Part shown: positions 8,717 through 17,252 of the stretch, piece after piece
How positions within the stretch are numbered: the stretch's first letter is position 1
Layout: the number at the start of each line of letters is the position of its first letter
Origin: Candidatus Peregrinibacteria bacterium
GTDB taxonomy: Bacteria; Patescibacteriota; Gracilibacteria; UBA1369
Length of the DNA: 64,000 bases
Assembly: GCA_020851415.1 (NCBI GenBank)
Contig: JADZCU010000004.1
Span: forward strand, 62,001 to 126,000
Reading direction: 5' to 3'
Position numbers and translations under genes: made by a program
The notes under the pieces: generated by a model
What the model was told of the DNA's origin: nothing
The model's input: the letters and a program-made list of their open reading frames with translations, nothing else
The model's database searches: none

Positions 8717-9064
8717 TTAGAACTTGAGTCCGCCTTCACGGGCACCGTCAGCCAAAGCTTTGATGCGGCCATGATACTTATAACCGTTGCGATCGAAAAC
8801 GCAGGCTTCAATTTTCATGTCTTTTGCAATCTTTGCCAGTTCCATACCTACTTTCTTGGCACGTTCTGTCTTGTTCTCTTTCCCTTTCATTTTGAGATCA
8901 GATGTAGCGGCGATTGTAACACCTTTCACGTCATCGATAAGTTGAGCGTAGTTGTTGCTTAAACTTCGGAATACGGAGAGACGAGGACGTTCTGCTGTAC
9001 CTGATAATTTTGCACGGATACGTACGTGACGGCGTTTGCGAATTGTAATCTTAGAGTTTGTCAT
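8717..9064 (-). CDS. rplR: 50S ribosomal protein L18 (uL18)
   Basis: L18 helps bind 5S rRNA to the large subunit. The 115-residue sequence has the basic N-terminus ([20 protein letters not shown]), RLSVFRS, and the end ([20 protein letters not shown] then AREGGLKF) typical of the family. Length is normal. It lies between rplF and rpsE. Confidence 0.97.
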   Translation of the reverse strand: MTNSKITIRKRRHVRIRAKLSGTAERPRLSVFRSLSNNYAQLIDDVKGVTIAATSDLKMKGKENKTERAKKVGMELAKIAKDMKIEACVFDRNGYKYHGRIKALADGAREGGLKF

Positions 9065-9082
9065 AATGCGTTAATGCTTATT

Positions 9083-9637
9083 TTACTTATCCTTTGCAGC
9101 AGCTTTACCAGCTTTGCGAACAATGTGTTCACCCATATATCGGATACCTTTACCTTTATATGGTTCTGGTTTGCGGAATGAACGGATATTAGCTGCTACT
9201 TGGCCGACCATCTGTTTGTCAGCACCCATAACTGTCATAATGTTCTTTTTTTCCTTATCTATTTCTACTTTAATACCTGTTGGAAGTGGGTATTCAATTG
9301 GGTGTGAGTGACCAAGGTTTAATACTACTTTAGTACCTTGTACCGCTACACGATAACCTACACCATGAATTTCAAGTTTTTTCTCGAAACCTTTGCTTAC
9401 GCCTTCTACCATATTAAGCAACAGAGTGCGGCTTAAACCATGGAGACTGCGGGCTGTTTTACTTTCATCTTTACGTTTGCAGAGAATTTGACTGCCTTCA
9501 ATTTCGAAACTTACCATTGGGTGGAACTGAAATTTCAGTTCACCTTTTGGGCCTTTTGCAAGCACAGTGTTATCTTCACTTTTTGTTACAGTTACACCGC
9601 TTGGAATCTGAATTGGTAATTTGCCGATACGTGACAT
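9083..9637 (-). CDS. rplF: 50S ribosomal protein L6 (uL6)
   Basis: L6 sits near the factor-binding site. The 184-residue protein has the two repeated L6 domains, starts MSRIGKLPIQIPSGV, and ends with the signature PEPYKGKGIRYMGEHIVRKA followed by a short Gly/Lys/Ala tail. Length is normal. The ATG start has no Shine-Dalgarno motif. Confidence 0.97.
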   Translation of the reverse strand: MSRIGKLPIQIPSGVTVTKSEDNTVLAKGPKGELKFQFHPMVSFEIEGSQILCKRKDESKTARSLHGLSRTLLLNMVEGVSKGFEKKLEIHGVGYRVAVQGTKVVLNLGHSHPIEYPLPTGIKVEIDKEKKNIMTVMGADKQMVGQVAANIRSFRKPEPYKGKGIRYMGEHIVRKAGKAAAKDK

Positions 9638-9661
9638 GAGATATTGTAAGTTAGTTGAGTC

Positions 9662-10051
9662 TTAGTAGATTTGGCAGAGAAGTTCTCCTCCGAGTTTTTG
9701 CTTCATAGCATCATCGGCACTCATAACACCTTTTGGTGTTGAAAGGATGGCAACCCCCATACCGCCGTTTACTTTCTTGATTTCGCGGACCTGTACGTAG
9801 ATTCTTTGTCCTGGCTTGCTCATACGTTTGAATGTCAGATATTTCGTCTCTTTCAATACAACCTGCAGTTCATTGAATTTTCCATTTTTTACTTTCTCGT
9901 AGCCTTCAATGAAACCTCTTTCTTTCATAACCTTGAGAATTTCAGATTTGATCTTTGAGTAAGGCATATTTGTCACATCATGACGCGCTTTCATAGCGTT
10001 TCGGATGCGAGTGAGAAGATCTGCAATTGGGTCTGTGATAACTTTTGCCAT
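9662..10051 (-). CDS. rpsH: 30S ribosomal protein S8 (uS8)
   Basis: S8 organises the central domain of 16S rRNA and in E. coli represses the spc operon. The 129-residue sequence has the N-terminal DPIADLLTRIRNAMKARH and the C-terminal GVMSADDAMKQKLGGELLCQ segments of the family. Its neighbours are rpsN and rplF. Confidence 0.97.
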   Translation of the reverse strand: MAKVITDPIADLLTRIRNAMKARHDVTNMPYSKIKSEILKVMKERGFIEGYEKVKNGKFNELQVVLKETKYLTFKRMSKPGQRIYVQVREIKKVNGGMGVAILSTPKGVMSADDAMKQKLGGELLCQIY

Positions 10052-10080
10052 AGGAATGTTAGTTGACTTAAGTGAAAATT

Positions 10081-10305
10081 TTACCAGGAAGATTTTTTGA
10101 TGCCCATAATTTTGCCTTTTACTGCGAGTTCACGGAAGCAGATACGGCACATATCGAATTTTCGCATGTAACCTCCCTGACGACCACACAGTTTGCAACG
10201 ATTGTAAACACGGGTAGGATGATGAGGCTTTTTACCGGCAGCTAAATCTTTGAGTAAATTCTGCTTTCGGCGTTGAGTTTTAACTTTCAGGGCAAGACGT
10301 GCCAT
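10081..10305 (-). CDS. rpsN: 30S ribosomal protein S14, zinc form (uS14)
   Basis: S14 is a late-binding head protein of the 30S subunit. The 74-residue protein is of the short zinc-containing type, with two C-x2-C pairs (CKLC and CRIC) and the usual end [11 protein letters not shown]. It is slightly longer than the common 61-residue form because of a basic N-terminal segment. It lies between rplE and rpsH. Confidence 0.96.
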   Translation of the reverse strand: MARLALKVKTQRRKQNLLKDLAAGKKPHHPTRVYNRCKLCGRQGGYMRKFDMCRICFRELAVKGKIMGIKKSSW

Positions 10306-10323
10306 CGTAGTAATTAATTAGGA

Positions 10324-10899
10324 TTATTTTTTCTTCTTTGATTCTTTTTTAACCTGGAATGGGAAACCGAATGCTTTTAATAGTTTGAATCCCTTTTCAT
10401 CGTCACCGGCATTGGTGATGATTGTTACCTGCACACCGTGGATACGATCTACGTTGTCAGGGTTGATCTCCGGGAATACGATGTTTTCCTTGAGACCAAC
10501 TGAGTAGTTACCGTGTCCATCGAATGCTTTTGGATTGATGCCACGGAAATCACGAACGCGAGGGAATGTGATGTGTACTAATTTATTCAGAAAGCTGTAC
10601 ATGCGGCGACCACGAAGTGTTACCATTACTCCTACTGCCTGATTCTCACGAATCTTGAAGTTAGAGATGGACTTGCGTGACTTTGTTACTACCGGTTTCT
10701 GGCCGGTAATATTCGCAAGGTTTTCAACTACCTCTGTGTAATCTTTTTTAGCAGAGATAAATGAACCTAAACCGATATTCAGAGTGATCTTGGTGATCTT
10801 AGGAACCGCATTTGGGTTCTTAATATTTAACTCTTTTTTGAGTTCAGGGACGATCTTAGATTTGTAATGTTCTTGTATATCGAACGGAGTTGCAGACAT
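10324..10899 (-). CDS. rplE: 50S ribosomal protein L5 (uL5)
   Basis: L5 binds 5S rRNA and contacts P-site tRNA. The 191-residue sequence has the family blocks TKITLNIGLG, TGQKPVVTKSRKSISNFKIR, RDFRGINPKAFDGHGNYSVG and FPEINPDNVD. Length is near normal, with a Lys-rich C-terminal tail. It starts 6 bases after the rplX stop. Confidence 0.97.
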   Translation of the reverse strand: MSATPFDIQEHYKSKIVPELKKELNIKNPNAVPKITKITLNIGLGSFISAKKDYTEVVENLANITGQKPVVTKSRKSISNFKIRENQAVGVMVTLRGRRMYSFLNKLVHITFPRVRDFRGINPKAFDGHGNYSVGLKENIVFPEINPDNVDRIHGVQVTIITNAGDDEKGFKLLKAFGFPFQVKKESKKKK

Positions 10900-10904
10900 T
10901 GTGA

Positions 10905-11306
10905 TTAAGCTTTAACAATAGTTTTTTTAGAAGTAGATTTAGTGGTTGAAGCGGCTTTCTCTTTTTTCTTTGGAGCTGCTTTTGCTTCAGCCGGGAGATT
11001 ATCGAGTACTGTACCTGATAGCTTGGCGATACGTTCTTTTTTGCCGTTTTCAAGTTTTCGATAACCGATACGAGTTGGCTTGTTGTTACTTGGATCCAGG
11101 ATCATAGCATTGCTGGCACTCATTGGAGCTTCGAAAGTGATTTTCTGGCCAGCTGCGTTAGCACTCTTCTTGATATGTTTGGTACGAATGTTCGCGCCTT
11201 CTACAACGATCTTATCGTGTTTTGTAACAACACGGATGATACGACCGGTTTTACCTTTGTCTTTGCCGGCGATGATAAGCACTTTGTCGTTTACTTTGAG
11301 CTTCAT
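10905..11306 (-). CDS. rplX: 50S ribosomal protein L24 (uL24) with basic tail
   Basis: L24 initiates large-subunit assembly. The KOW motif is near the N-terminus (KVLIIAGKDKGKTGRIIRVV) and the core ends around residue 105 (IGYRKLENGKKERIAKLSG). The remaining ~30 residues are a Lys/Ala/Ser/Thr-rich tail, making 133 residues against about 104 in E. coli. An overlapping frame at 10856-11053 is a shadow. Confidence 0.96.
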   Translation of the reverse strand: MKLKVNDKVLIIAGKDKGKTGRIIRVVTKHDKIVVEGANIRTKHIKKSANAAGQKITFEAPMSASNAMILDPSNNKPTRIGYRKLENGKKERIAKLSGTVLDNLPAEAKAAPKKKEKAASTTKSTSKKTIVKA

Positions 11307-11326
11307 GTTCTATTGAGATATATAGT

Positions 11327-11695
11327 TTAGAGTACTTCTGGAGCAAGACTTACGATTTTCTGGAAACCCTTTTCACGGAGTTCACGACCTACCGGGCCGA
11401 ATACGCGGGTTCCTTTTGGTTCAAGGTCTTTGTTGATGATTACGATAGCGTTGTCATCGAAGCGAATATAGCTTCCATCTTTACGCTTTGTCTCTTTTCT
11501 TGTGCGTACAACTACTCCTTTTTCTACAGCATGAGCTTTGACACCCGCGCGAGGAGACGCTTGCTTGATACTTACAACCACGATATCGCCTATGTGGGCA
11601 TAACGTTTTCTACTGCTACCCAGTACTTTGACGCACTGAGCGAGTTTTGCGCCACTGTTATCGGCTATTTCCAGCATTGAGCGTAATTGAATCAT
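11327..11695 (-). CDS. rplN: 50S ribosomal protein L14 (uL14)
   Basis: L14 forms inter-subunit bridges and binds elongation-related factors. The 122-residue sequence is colinear with the family from [20 protein letters not shown] to [12 protein letters not shown]. Length is exactly typical. It lies between rpsQ and rplX. Confidence 0.97.
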   Translation of the reverse strand: MIQLRSMLEIADNSGAKLAQCVKVLGSSRKRYAHIGDIVVVSIKQASPRAGVKAHAVEKGVVVRTRKETKRKDGSYIRFDDNAIVIINKDLEPKGTRVFGPVGRELREKGFQKIVSLAPEVL

Positions 11696-11732
11696 CGGAG
11701 TTCTTTAATTTAAAATTGTTTGGGAGAATATA

Positions 11733-11978
11733 TTATTTAGTTGCCACTTCAGCCTTTGGGGCTACCACTGTCCAGCGTTTTAGTTTTGAAAGGGGACGTG
11801 TTTCGTAGATTACTACCTCGTCACCGATTTGAAACTTCTTTTCCGGGTCGTGTGCATAGAACTTTTTTGAAACACGGAAACGCTTCTTATATTTTGGATG
11901 AGTTTTGTAACTGTGAACTGTGACTACGATAGTCATGTTCATTTTATTACTCGTTACTATTCCTTTTTTCGTTCTCAT
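11733..11978 (-). CDS. rpsQ: 30S ribosomal protein S17 (uS17)
   Basis: S17 is a primary 16S rRNA-binding OB-fold protein. The 81-residue sequence has KGIVTSNKMNMTIVVTV, HPKYKKRFRVSKKFYAHDP and the IYETRPLSKLKRW motif of the family. Length is normal. It lies between rpmC and rplN. Confidence 0.96.
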   Translation of the reverse strand: MRTKKGIVTSNKMNMTIVVTVHSYKTHPKYKKRFRVSKKFYAHDPEKKFQIGDEVVIYETRPLSKLKRWTVVAPKAEVATK

Positions 11979-12002
11979 GGTTGAGGTGACTAAGATAAGT
12001 GA

Positions 12003-12332
12003 TTATTTTTTGGTAGATTTAGTAGCTTTCTTTACTGCAGCCTTTGCCTTTGTTACTGCTTTTGCTGCTTTTCTTGTAGTAGCTTTTACAACTTTCTTTG
12101 GCTTTACTTCAGACTTCACCTCTTCTTTTGGAGCAGCTACCTCTTTTGGCTGCTGGTTCATAATAGTTTTGATGCGAGCAATGTGTTTTTTCAGCTCTGT
12201 AAGTCTGTGACTTTCTTTAGATGTACCGGTTACGATATCCATACGAACCTGTATAAGTTCACGCGTAGATCGAGCAAGCTCATCGTGCAGTTCTTTGGTC
12301 TGTAATTGGCGGATTTCCTGTGTAGACAACAT
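12003..12332 (-). CDS. rpmC: 50S ribosomal protein L29 (uL29) with long basic tail
   Basis: L29 sits at the exit tunnel near the signal-recognition-particle and trigger-factor docking site. The normal core of about 65 residues is recognisable (QTKELHDELARSTRELIQVR, then HIARIKTIM). It continues into a ~45-residue Lys/Ala/Val-rich, histone-H1-like C-terminal extension, giving 109 residues. The ATG is 2 bases after the rplP stop. Confidence 0.93.
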   Translation of the reverse strand: MLSTQEIRQLQTKELHDELARSTRELIQVRMDIVTGTSKESHRLTELKKHIARIKTIMNQQPKEVAAPKEEVKSEVKPKKVVKATTRKAAKAVTKAKAAVKKATKSTKK

Positions 12333-12334
12333 AA

Positions 12335-12757
12335 TTAATTCAAAATATGTGAATCGATGAATTTCGTTTTTACCGGGAGTTTATGTGAAGCAAGACGAAG
12401 GGCTTCTTTTGCAATTTCGGTTGTTACACCGTCCATCTCAAACAGTACTGTTCCTGCCTTGATGGTTGCTACGTACTTTTCAACACTACCTTTTCCAGAA
12501 CCCATCGGTACTTCAGCAGCCTTTTGAGTTACTGGTTTGTGTGGGAATACGCGAATCCAGATTTTACCGCCACGTTTGATGTGGTGAGTCATGGCACGGC
12601 GAGCTGCTTCTATCTGACGAGCGGAGATTTCTCCACCTTCCATCGATTTGAGAGCAAATGTACCGAATGCGATACGACTACCACGAGTAGCGATACCCTG
12701 GTCAGCGCCACGAATGCGCTGTGATTTCCTATATTTAGTCTTTCTTGGTCCTAACAT
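12335..12757 (-). CDS. rplP: 50S ribosomal protein L16 (uL16)
   Basis: L16 helps place A-site tRNA. The 140-residue sequence starts [17 protein letters not shown] and has [29 protein letters not shown]-like ([20 protein letters not shown]) and the [20 protein letters not shown] end. Length is normal. It lies between rpsC and rpmC. Confidence 0.97.
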   Translation of the reverse strand: MLGPRKTKYRKSQRIRGADQGIATRGSRIAFGTFALKSMEGGEISARQIEAARRAMTHHIKRGGKIWIRVFPHKPVTQKAAEVPMGSGKGSVEKYVATIKAGTVLFEMDGVTTEIAKEALRLASHKLPVKTKFIDSHILN

Positions 12758-12795
12758 GCCTGAAGATTATAATGATTGTTTTTCTTAAATCAATG

Positions 12796-13455
12796 TTATT
12801 TCGTCGTTACCTTTACTTCACTCTTCTTTTTAAAGATATCGCCACGATAGATCCATACCTTAATACCAATTGTTCCATAGGCAGTTTTGGCATGTACAAT
12901 AGCATAATCGATGTCTGCACGGAGAGTATGTAGAGGGATTTTTCCTTTAGAGAAAAATTCACTGCGAGCGATTTCAACACCATTGAGACGACCTGCGCAG
13001 TTAACTTTTGCTCCGATTGCGCCTGCTTCGATGATTTTTTCCAAAGCCATCTTTGATGCACGGCGGTAAGCAATACGTTTTTCTACTTGCTTGGCGATTG
13101 AATCAGCAACAAGCATTGCGTCGAGAGTAGGTTTTTGGATTTCACGGATACTGAGATTGAACTCTTCATGGAACTTTTTCTCCAATTCGTCTTTGAGTGA
13201 TTCGATTCCTGCACCCTGGCGACCAATGATGAGACCAGGTTTTGCACTGTGAATTACTACTATTACACGGTTGGCTGTACGCTGGATTTCAATGTGAGAA
13301 ACAGATGCATCTGCCAAACGGCCTCGAATGATTTTTTCAATTTCAATATCTTGGTGAAGGAGTTTGCTGAAATTTTTCTTGTTAGCATACCACTTGTTGT
13401 CCCAAGTTTTGATGATACCAATGCGGAGGATGTTTGGATTTACTTTGTGACCCAT
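12796..13455 (-). CDS. rpsC: 30S ribosomal protein S3 (uS3)
   Basis: S3 forms the mRNA entry site and part of the ribosomal helicase. The N-terminal GHKVNPNILRIGI is typical, the KH domain GLIIGRQG motif is in the middle, and the C-terminal domain has GRLNGVEIARSEFFSKGKIP and YGTIGIKVWIYRGD. The 219-residue length is usual. It lies between rplV and rplP. Confidence 0.97.
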   Translation of the reverse strand: MGHKVNPNILRIGIIKTWDNKWYANKKNFSKLLHQDIEIEKIIRGRLADASVSHIEIQRTANRVIVVIHSAKPGLIIGRQGAGIESLKDELEKKFHEEFNLSIREIQKPTLDAMLVADSIAKQVEKRIAYRRASKMALEKIIEAGAIGAKVNCAGRLNGVEIARSEFFSKGKIPLHTLRADIDYAIVHAKTAYGTIGIKVWIYRGDIFKKKSEVKVTTK

Positions 13456-13490
13456 GGAATGAGTAATTAGTAGTTAGTAATTTTGTTGGT

Positions 13491-13916
13491 TTATTTAGCA
13501 GCTTTCTTGGCTGTAGTTTTCTTAGTAGCCTTTGCCTCTTTTGTTGCTACTTTCTTTTCTTCCTTCTTTGGTTCAGCCTTTGCATCGCCTTCTTTTACTC
13601 CGATCATAACGGTAACATGAGAGTTACGTTTAACAATTGGCTGGATACGACCCTTTGATGCCGGGATGCCACGTTTGAAAGAAGGTGCCTTTGTTACGAC
13701 GATTTCTTTTACAAATAATGATGCACGTTCCTGCTTGAAGTTGTTTTCAGCATTTGCAACGGCACTTGCCAAAACTTTCGCAAGAATGTGTGCACCTTTT
13801 TTAGGTGTATATTCAAGAATTTTCAAAGCTTCTTCAGCGTCCAGATTGCGCACCATGTGTGCAATGAGGTTCATCTTTTTTGGCGTGATTCTGACAAAAC
13901 GTGCTATGGCTTTCAT
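13491..13916 (-). CDS. rplV: 50S ribosomal protein L22 (uL22) with basic tail
   Basis: L22 lines the exit tunnel with an extended beta-hairpin. The core (ARFVRITPKKMNLIAHMVRN, AHILAKVLASAVANAENNF, RGIPASKGRIQPIVKRNSHV) is complete by about residue 110. A ~30-residue Lys/Ala/Thr-rich C-terminal tail follows (141 residues in total). It lies between rpsS and rpsC. Confidence 0.96.
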   Translation of the reverse strand: MKAIARFVRITPKKMNLIAHMVRNLDAEEALKILEYTPKKGAHILAKVLASAVANAENNFKQERASLFVKEIVVTKAPSFKRGIPASKGRIQPIVKRNSHVTVMIGVKEGDAKAEPKKEEKKVATKEAKATKKTTAKKAAK

Positions 13917-13937
13917 GATTTTATTAAAAGAGAATTA

Positions 13938-14258
13938 TTATTTCTTAGCTGGTGCAGGTGCTGCTTCAGCTGGTTTAGCCGTACCGGTTTCTTTAGCAAG
14001 TTTTCCACCATGTCCTTTGAACTTGCGAGTGTGAGCGAATTCGCCCAGGCGGTGACCAACCATGTTTTCTGTTACAAACACCGGGATGTGTTGCTTGCCG
14101 TTATATACCCCGAAGGTGTGACCTACAAACTCTGGAGCTATGACACAGGCACGAACCCATGTTTTAATCAGTTTCTTTTGACCAGAATCGTTCATTGTTT
14201 GAACTTTCTTCATGAGTTTTGGGTCGAGATATGGACCTTTTTTTGCGCTTCGTGACAT
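13938..14258 (-). CDS. rpsS: 30S ribosomal protein S19 (uS19)
   Basis: S19 lies in the 30S head and bridges to L5. It starts [19 protein letters not shown] and has the [20 protein letters not shown] and [18 protein letters not shown] signatures. After about residue 92 there is a short Ala/Pro/Lys tail, giving 106 residues. It lies between rplB and rplV. Confidence 0.97.
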   Translation of the reverse strand: MSRSAKKGPYLDPKLMKKVQTMNDSGQKKLIKTWVRACVIAPEFVGHTFGVYNGKQHIPVFVTENMVGHRLGEFAHTRKFKGHGGKLAKETGTAKPAEAAPAPAKK

Positions 14259-14293
14259 AGTTTTTTAAAAGAGAATGTTTGGGGAAATATAAA

Positions 14294-15130
14294 TTATTTC
14301 TTAAGGCGACGGTCTTTTACTATCATCTTGTCGCTGTACTTGCGTTTGCGAGTCTTGAGACCCAAAGTTGGAACACCCCATGGAGTGCGAGGTTGTGGTA
14401 AACCAATTGGTTGGTTACCTTCACCACCACCATGCGGATGATCATTTGGGTTCATAGCTTTACCACGAACTACCGGACGTTTACCGAGCCATCGATTGCG
14501 GCCAGCTTTACCAATTTTTACGTTAGCGTGATCGAGGTTACTGACTTCACCAATAGTTGCGTAGCAGTTTTTATCAATAAGACGTACTTCACCTGATGGC
14601 ATTTGAACCTGTGCAAATGCGCCTTCTACAGCCATAACATAAGCCTTTGAGCCTGCTGAACGAACGAGCTGACCACCACGGCCTTTAACGAGCTCAACGT
14701 TGTGAATTGCGTAAGCAGAAGGGATATGTTTGAGTTGCATGCGATTTCCATTCTTAATTTCAGCTTTTTCTTTCGTAACAATAGATTCACCAACCTTGAT
14801 GCTTGATGGAGCGATGTGATATCGCTTTTCACCATCAGCATAGTTTACGAGCATGATGAAACATGTACGATTTGGATCGTATTCAATTGCTACAACTTTT
14901 GCAGGAATATTGTTTTTATCAGTCTGTTTGAAATCTATCAAACGATAAAGCTGTTTGTGACCACCACCCTGATGACGAATTGTGAGTTTACCCTGGTTGT
15001 TACGGCCACCCATTTTTTTGCCGCCTACAACGAGGCTCTTCTCAGGCTTTGTCTTGGTGATTTCCTCAAATGTTAAGCCGCTCATGTTGCGTCGGCCTGC
15101 AGATGTCTTTTTGTAAATTTTGATAGCCAC
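14294..15130 (-). CDS. rplB: 50S ribosomal protein L2 (uL2)
   Basis: L2 is needed for subunit association and peptidyl-transferase function. The 278-residue protein shows [20 protein letters not shown], the C-terminal [20 protein letters not shown] loop with the functionally important His, and [14 protein letters not shown]. Length is normal. The start codon is GTG. The ORF spans the full family without interruption. Confidence 0.97.
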   Translation of the reverse strand: MAIKIYKKTSAGRRNMSGLTFEEITKTKPEKSLVVGGKKMGGRNNQGKLTIRHQGGGHKQLYRLIDFKQTDKNNIPAKVVAIEYDPNRTCFIMLVNYADGEKRYHIAPSSIKVGESIVTKEKAEIKNGNRMQLKHIPSAYAIHNVELVKGRGGQLVRSAGSKAYVMAVEGAFAQVQMPSGEVRLIDKNCYATIGEVSNLDHANVKIGKAGRNRWLGKRPVVRGKAMNPNDHPHGGGEGNQPIGLPQPRTPWGVPTLGLKTRKRKYSDKMIVKDRRLKK

Positions 15131-15169
15131 TTTAGTCTAATTAGTGATGAGTAAGATGAGTTGGTTGAA

Positions 15170-15472
15170 TTATTTCTTTGCTTCCTTAGCGAACTTCGTT
15201 ATATCGAATTTTTTGCGACCCTTGAGTGTAACGATAACTTTTTTCATTTCATCACGCTTATTTACTACAGCGCGACGGATTACACGTTTCTTTGCTGACA
15301 CAATACTTGATCGTACAGTTGCTACATCATGACCGTAGATTTCCTTGATAGCTTTTTTCACATCGATCTTTGTAGCCTTGGTGTGAACCAGGAATACATA
15401 GCTCATTTTTTCAGCCAATCTTGTGGCTTTTTCTGTAACAACCGGTCTGATGATAACTTGATGCGCGTTCAT
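15170..15472 (-). CDS. rplW: 50S ribosomal protein L23 (uL23)
   Basis: L23 is the main docking site for trigger factor and SRP at the exit tunnel. The 100-residue sequence has VIIRPVVTEKATRLAE and the internal YVFLVHTKATKIDVKKAIKE block, followed by the basic loop. Length is normal. It lies between rplD and rplB. Confidence 0.96.
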   Translation of the reverse strand: MNAHQVIIRPVVTEKATRLAEKMSYVFLVHTKATKIDVKKAIKEIYGHDVATVRSSIVSAKKRVIRRAVVNKRDEMKKVIVTLKGRKKFDITKFAKEAKK

Positions 15473-15495
15473 TGTTTATTACTTAAGGGAGTTTA

Positions 15496-16128
15496 TTATT
15501 TAAGGAAAACCTCTTCCATCTTCTTTACCGCGTCTTTAAGGAAAAGAACGTGGTCGTATTTCTGAAGATCAGAAATGTTGAGATAGTTTACCATTAATGT
15601 TTTTGCGAATGGTACGTTGCGGCTGGATTTCTGAATAAGATCGTTTTTTCCAGACAGTACAACGAGAACATCTTTATCAATAGGGAGTTTGTGAAGCATA
15701 TCTACAAATGCCTTTGTCTTCACTTTGTCGTTTTCGTAGTTTTCAAGAGCCAAGATTTTGCCTTCCTGGAATTTTACCGTGAGGGCAGAGAACAAGGCCA
15801 AACGGCGTTGCTTCTTTGGCATCATCTGAGAGTAGTTGCGGTTATTGCGAGGACCCAATGCGATACCACCACCTGGATGATGTGGATTGCGGAGTGAACC
15901 CTGACGAGCACGTCCTGTGTGCTTTTGCTTGAATGGTTTTTTACCAGTACCTGATACTTCACCCTTGGTTTGAGTATGAGAGATCATACCTAAACGGCGG
16001 TTTGCGTGCTCACGTACGAGTGCCTGATGCATCAGATCATTATTTACTTTTTGAGCAAAGATAGTTTCTGAAGCTTCGAGCGTGCCATTCTTTTCACCTT
16101 TCTGATTGTAGAGGTCTATTGTTAACAT
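15496..16128 (-). CDS. rplD: 50S ribosomal protein L4 (uL4)
   Basis: L4 has a globular domain and an exit-tunnel loop; in E. coli it also represses the S10 operon. The conserved loop is clear: GTGKKPFKQKHTGRARQGSL and HHPGGGIALGPRNNRNYSQM. The 210-residue length is usual. Its ATG overlaps the rplC stop by one base (TAATG), so the two are likely translationally coupled. Confidence 0.97.
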   Translation of the reverse strand: MLTIDLYNQKGEKNGTLEASETIFAQKVNNDLMHQALVREHANRRLGMISHTQTKGEVSGTGKKPFKQKHTGRARQGSLRNPHHPGGGIALGPRNNRNYSQMMPKKQRRLALFSALTVKFQEGKILALENYENDKVKTKAFVDMLHKLPIDKDVLVVLSGKNDLIQKSSRNVPFAKTLMVNYLNISDLQKYDHVLFLKDAVKKMEEVFLK

Positions 16129-16709
16129 TATGCGAGTTTCTTTATAGTGATGAGTGTATTCATGCCTCCTGGGAGAGCGCCTTTGATGCCAACCAGGTTA
16201 TTCTTTTTATCGAGGTATACTACAGAGCTTTTACTGGTAACAGTTTCAGAACCCATGTGACCTGCCATGCGTTTACCACGATGGATTTTACCAGGCTTAG
16301 CACGAGCACCTACTGAACCAGGCTCGCGTTTAAAATGTGAACCGTGACTTGCTGGACCACCCGCCATGTGATGACGGCGGACTACACCCTGGAAACCTTT
16401 ACCCTTGGAGGTGCCGCTGATACTTACTTCGTCACCTTCAGAGAAAATCTCTACAGTCACTTCTTCACCTTTTTTCATTTCTTTCCCTTCTTCAAGACGG
16501 AACTCTTTCATGTGATGAAACTTCCGTGTCTTTGTAGCTTTTTTTAGTGGGTCAAAGCCAAGAACGACAGCACTGTAGCCATCTTTCTCAACTGTTTTGA
16601 TCTGTGCAACAACGTTTGGTGCACATTGTACTACCGTAATTGGTACTACACGACCATCTTCTTGTATGACGCGAGTCATGCCTATTTTTTTGCCAAGTAA
16701 TCCTGACAT
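16128..16709 (-). CDS. rplC: 50S ribosomal protein L3 (uL3)
   Basis: L3 starts 50S assembly and reaches the peptidyl-transferase centre. It opens MSGLLGKKIGMTRV and has GTSKGKGFQGVVRRHHMAGG, SHFKREPGSVGARAKPGKIH and the GKRMAGHMGSETVT end. At 193 residues it is slightly shorter than the ~205 norm. It is preceded by an unusually long 179-base structured gap after rpsJ. Confidence 0.96.
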   Translation of the reverse strand: MSGLLGKKIGMTRVIQEDGRVVPITVVQCAPNVVAQIKTVEKDGYSAVVLGFDPLKKATKTRKFHHMKEFRLEEGKEMKKGEEVTVEIFSEGDEVSISGTSKGKGFQGVVRRHHMAGGPASHGSHFKREPGSVGARAKPGKIHRGKRMAGHMGSETVTSKSSVVYLDKKNNLVGIKGALPGGMNTLITIKKLA

Positions 16710-16888
16710 AAGTTACTAGAGGTTACGTACATCCCCGAAGTGGGGAGACTAGGGTGCAGATTCTATAAAGCCTTTGTGAGGCGGAGAACCCGCGTGCCCT
16801 GGAAATAACGTGGGCTATTTGTGATGAGCTGAATCGGTTGCTCGGATTCATGCACTTAAGTGCGGGCTCATGTTTACCATTTATTAGG
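16710..16888 (-). promoter_or_regulatory. Structured leader between rpsJ and rplC
   Basis: Other gaps inside the ribosomal operon are 2-79 bases; this one is 179. Read on the minus strand it can form a three-way junction. The closing stem is ATGAGC/GCTCAT. It encloses hairpins GCAC-TTAA-GTGC and GAATC/GATTC. GCCC/GGGC, GCCT/AGGC and a terminal hairpin CCCC-ACTTC-GGGG (16732-16745) set between two CTAG arms follow, ending just before the rplC ATG. I infer a ribosomal-protein autoregulatory leader; no known family is recognised. Confidence 0.5.
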
Positions 16889-17209
16889 TTAGGATGCAAG
16901 CATCTTTATTTCGATGTCTACACCTGCTGGGAGACTTAGGTTAGTAAGTGAATCCACAGTCTTTGGAGTACTTTCAGTGATGTCGATAAGTCGCTTGTGT
17001 GTTCGCATTTCGAACTGATCACGGGCGTTCTTATGAACGAATGTTGAACGATTTACTGTAAACTTCTCAATTTTCGTTGGAAGTGGGATTGGACCGGCAA
17101 CGATGGCACCTGTACGTTCAGCTGTTTCAATAATTAATTTCGCTGATTCGTCTACTATTTTATGATCGTATGCTTGGATCTTAATGCGAATTTTTTGCTT
17201 AGTTGCCAT
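16889..17209 (-). CDS. rpsJ: 30S ribosomal protein S10 (uS10)
   Basis: S10 is a head protein of the 30S subunit that also pairs with NusB in antitermination. The 106-residue sequence has [40 protein letters not shown] and [13 protein letters not shown]. Length is normal. It starts 43 bases after tuf, a common tuf-rpsJ junction. Confidence 0.97.
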   Translation of the reverse strand: MATKQKIRIKIQAYDHKIVDESAKLIIETAERTGAIVAGPIPLPTKIEKFTVNRSTFVHKNARDQFEMRTHKRLIDITESTPKTVDSLTNLSLPAGVDIEIKMLAS

Positions 17210-17252
17210 AGTTTCGGGATTTCAAAAGAACAAACGAGGGGATATATAATTA

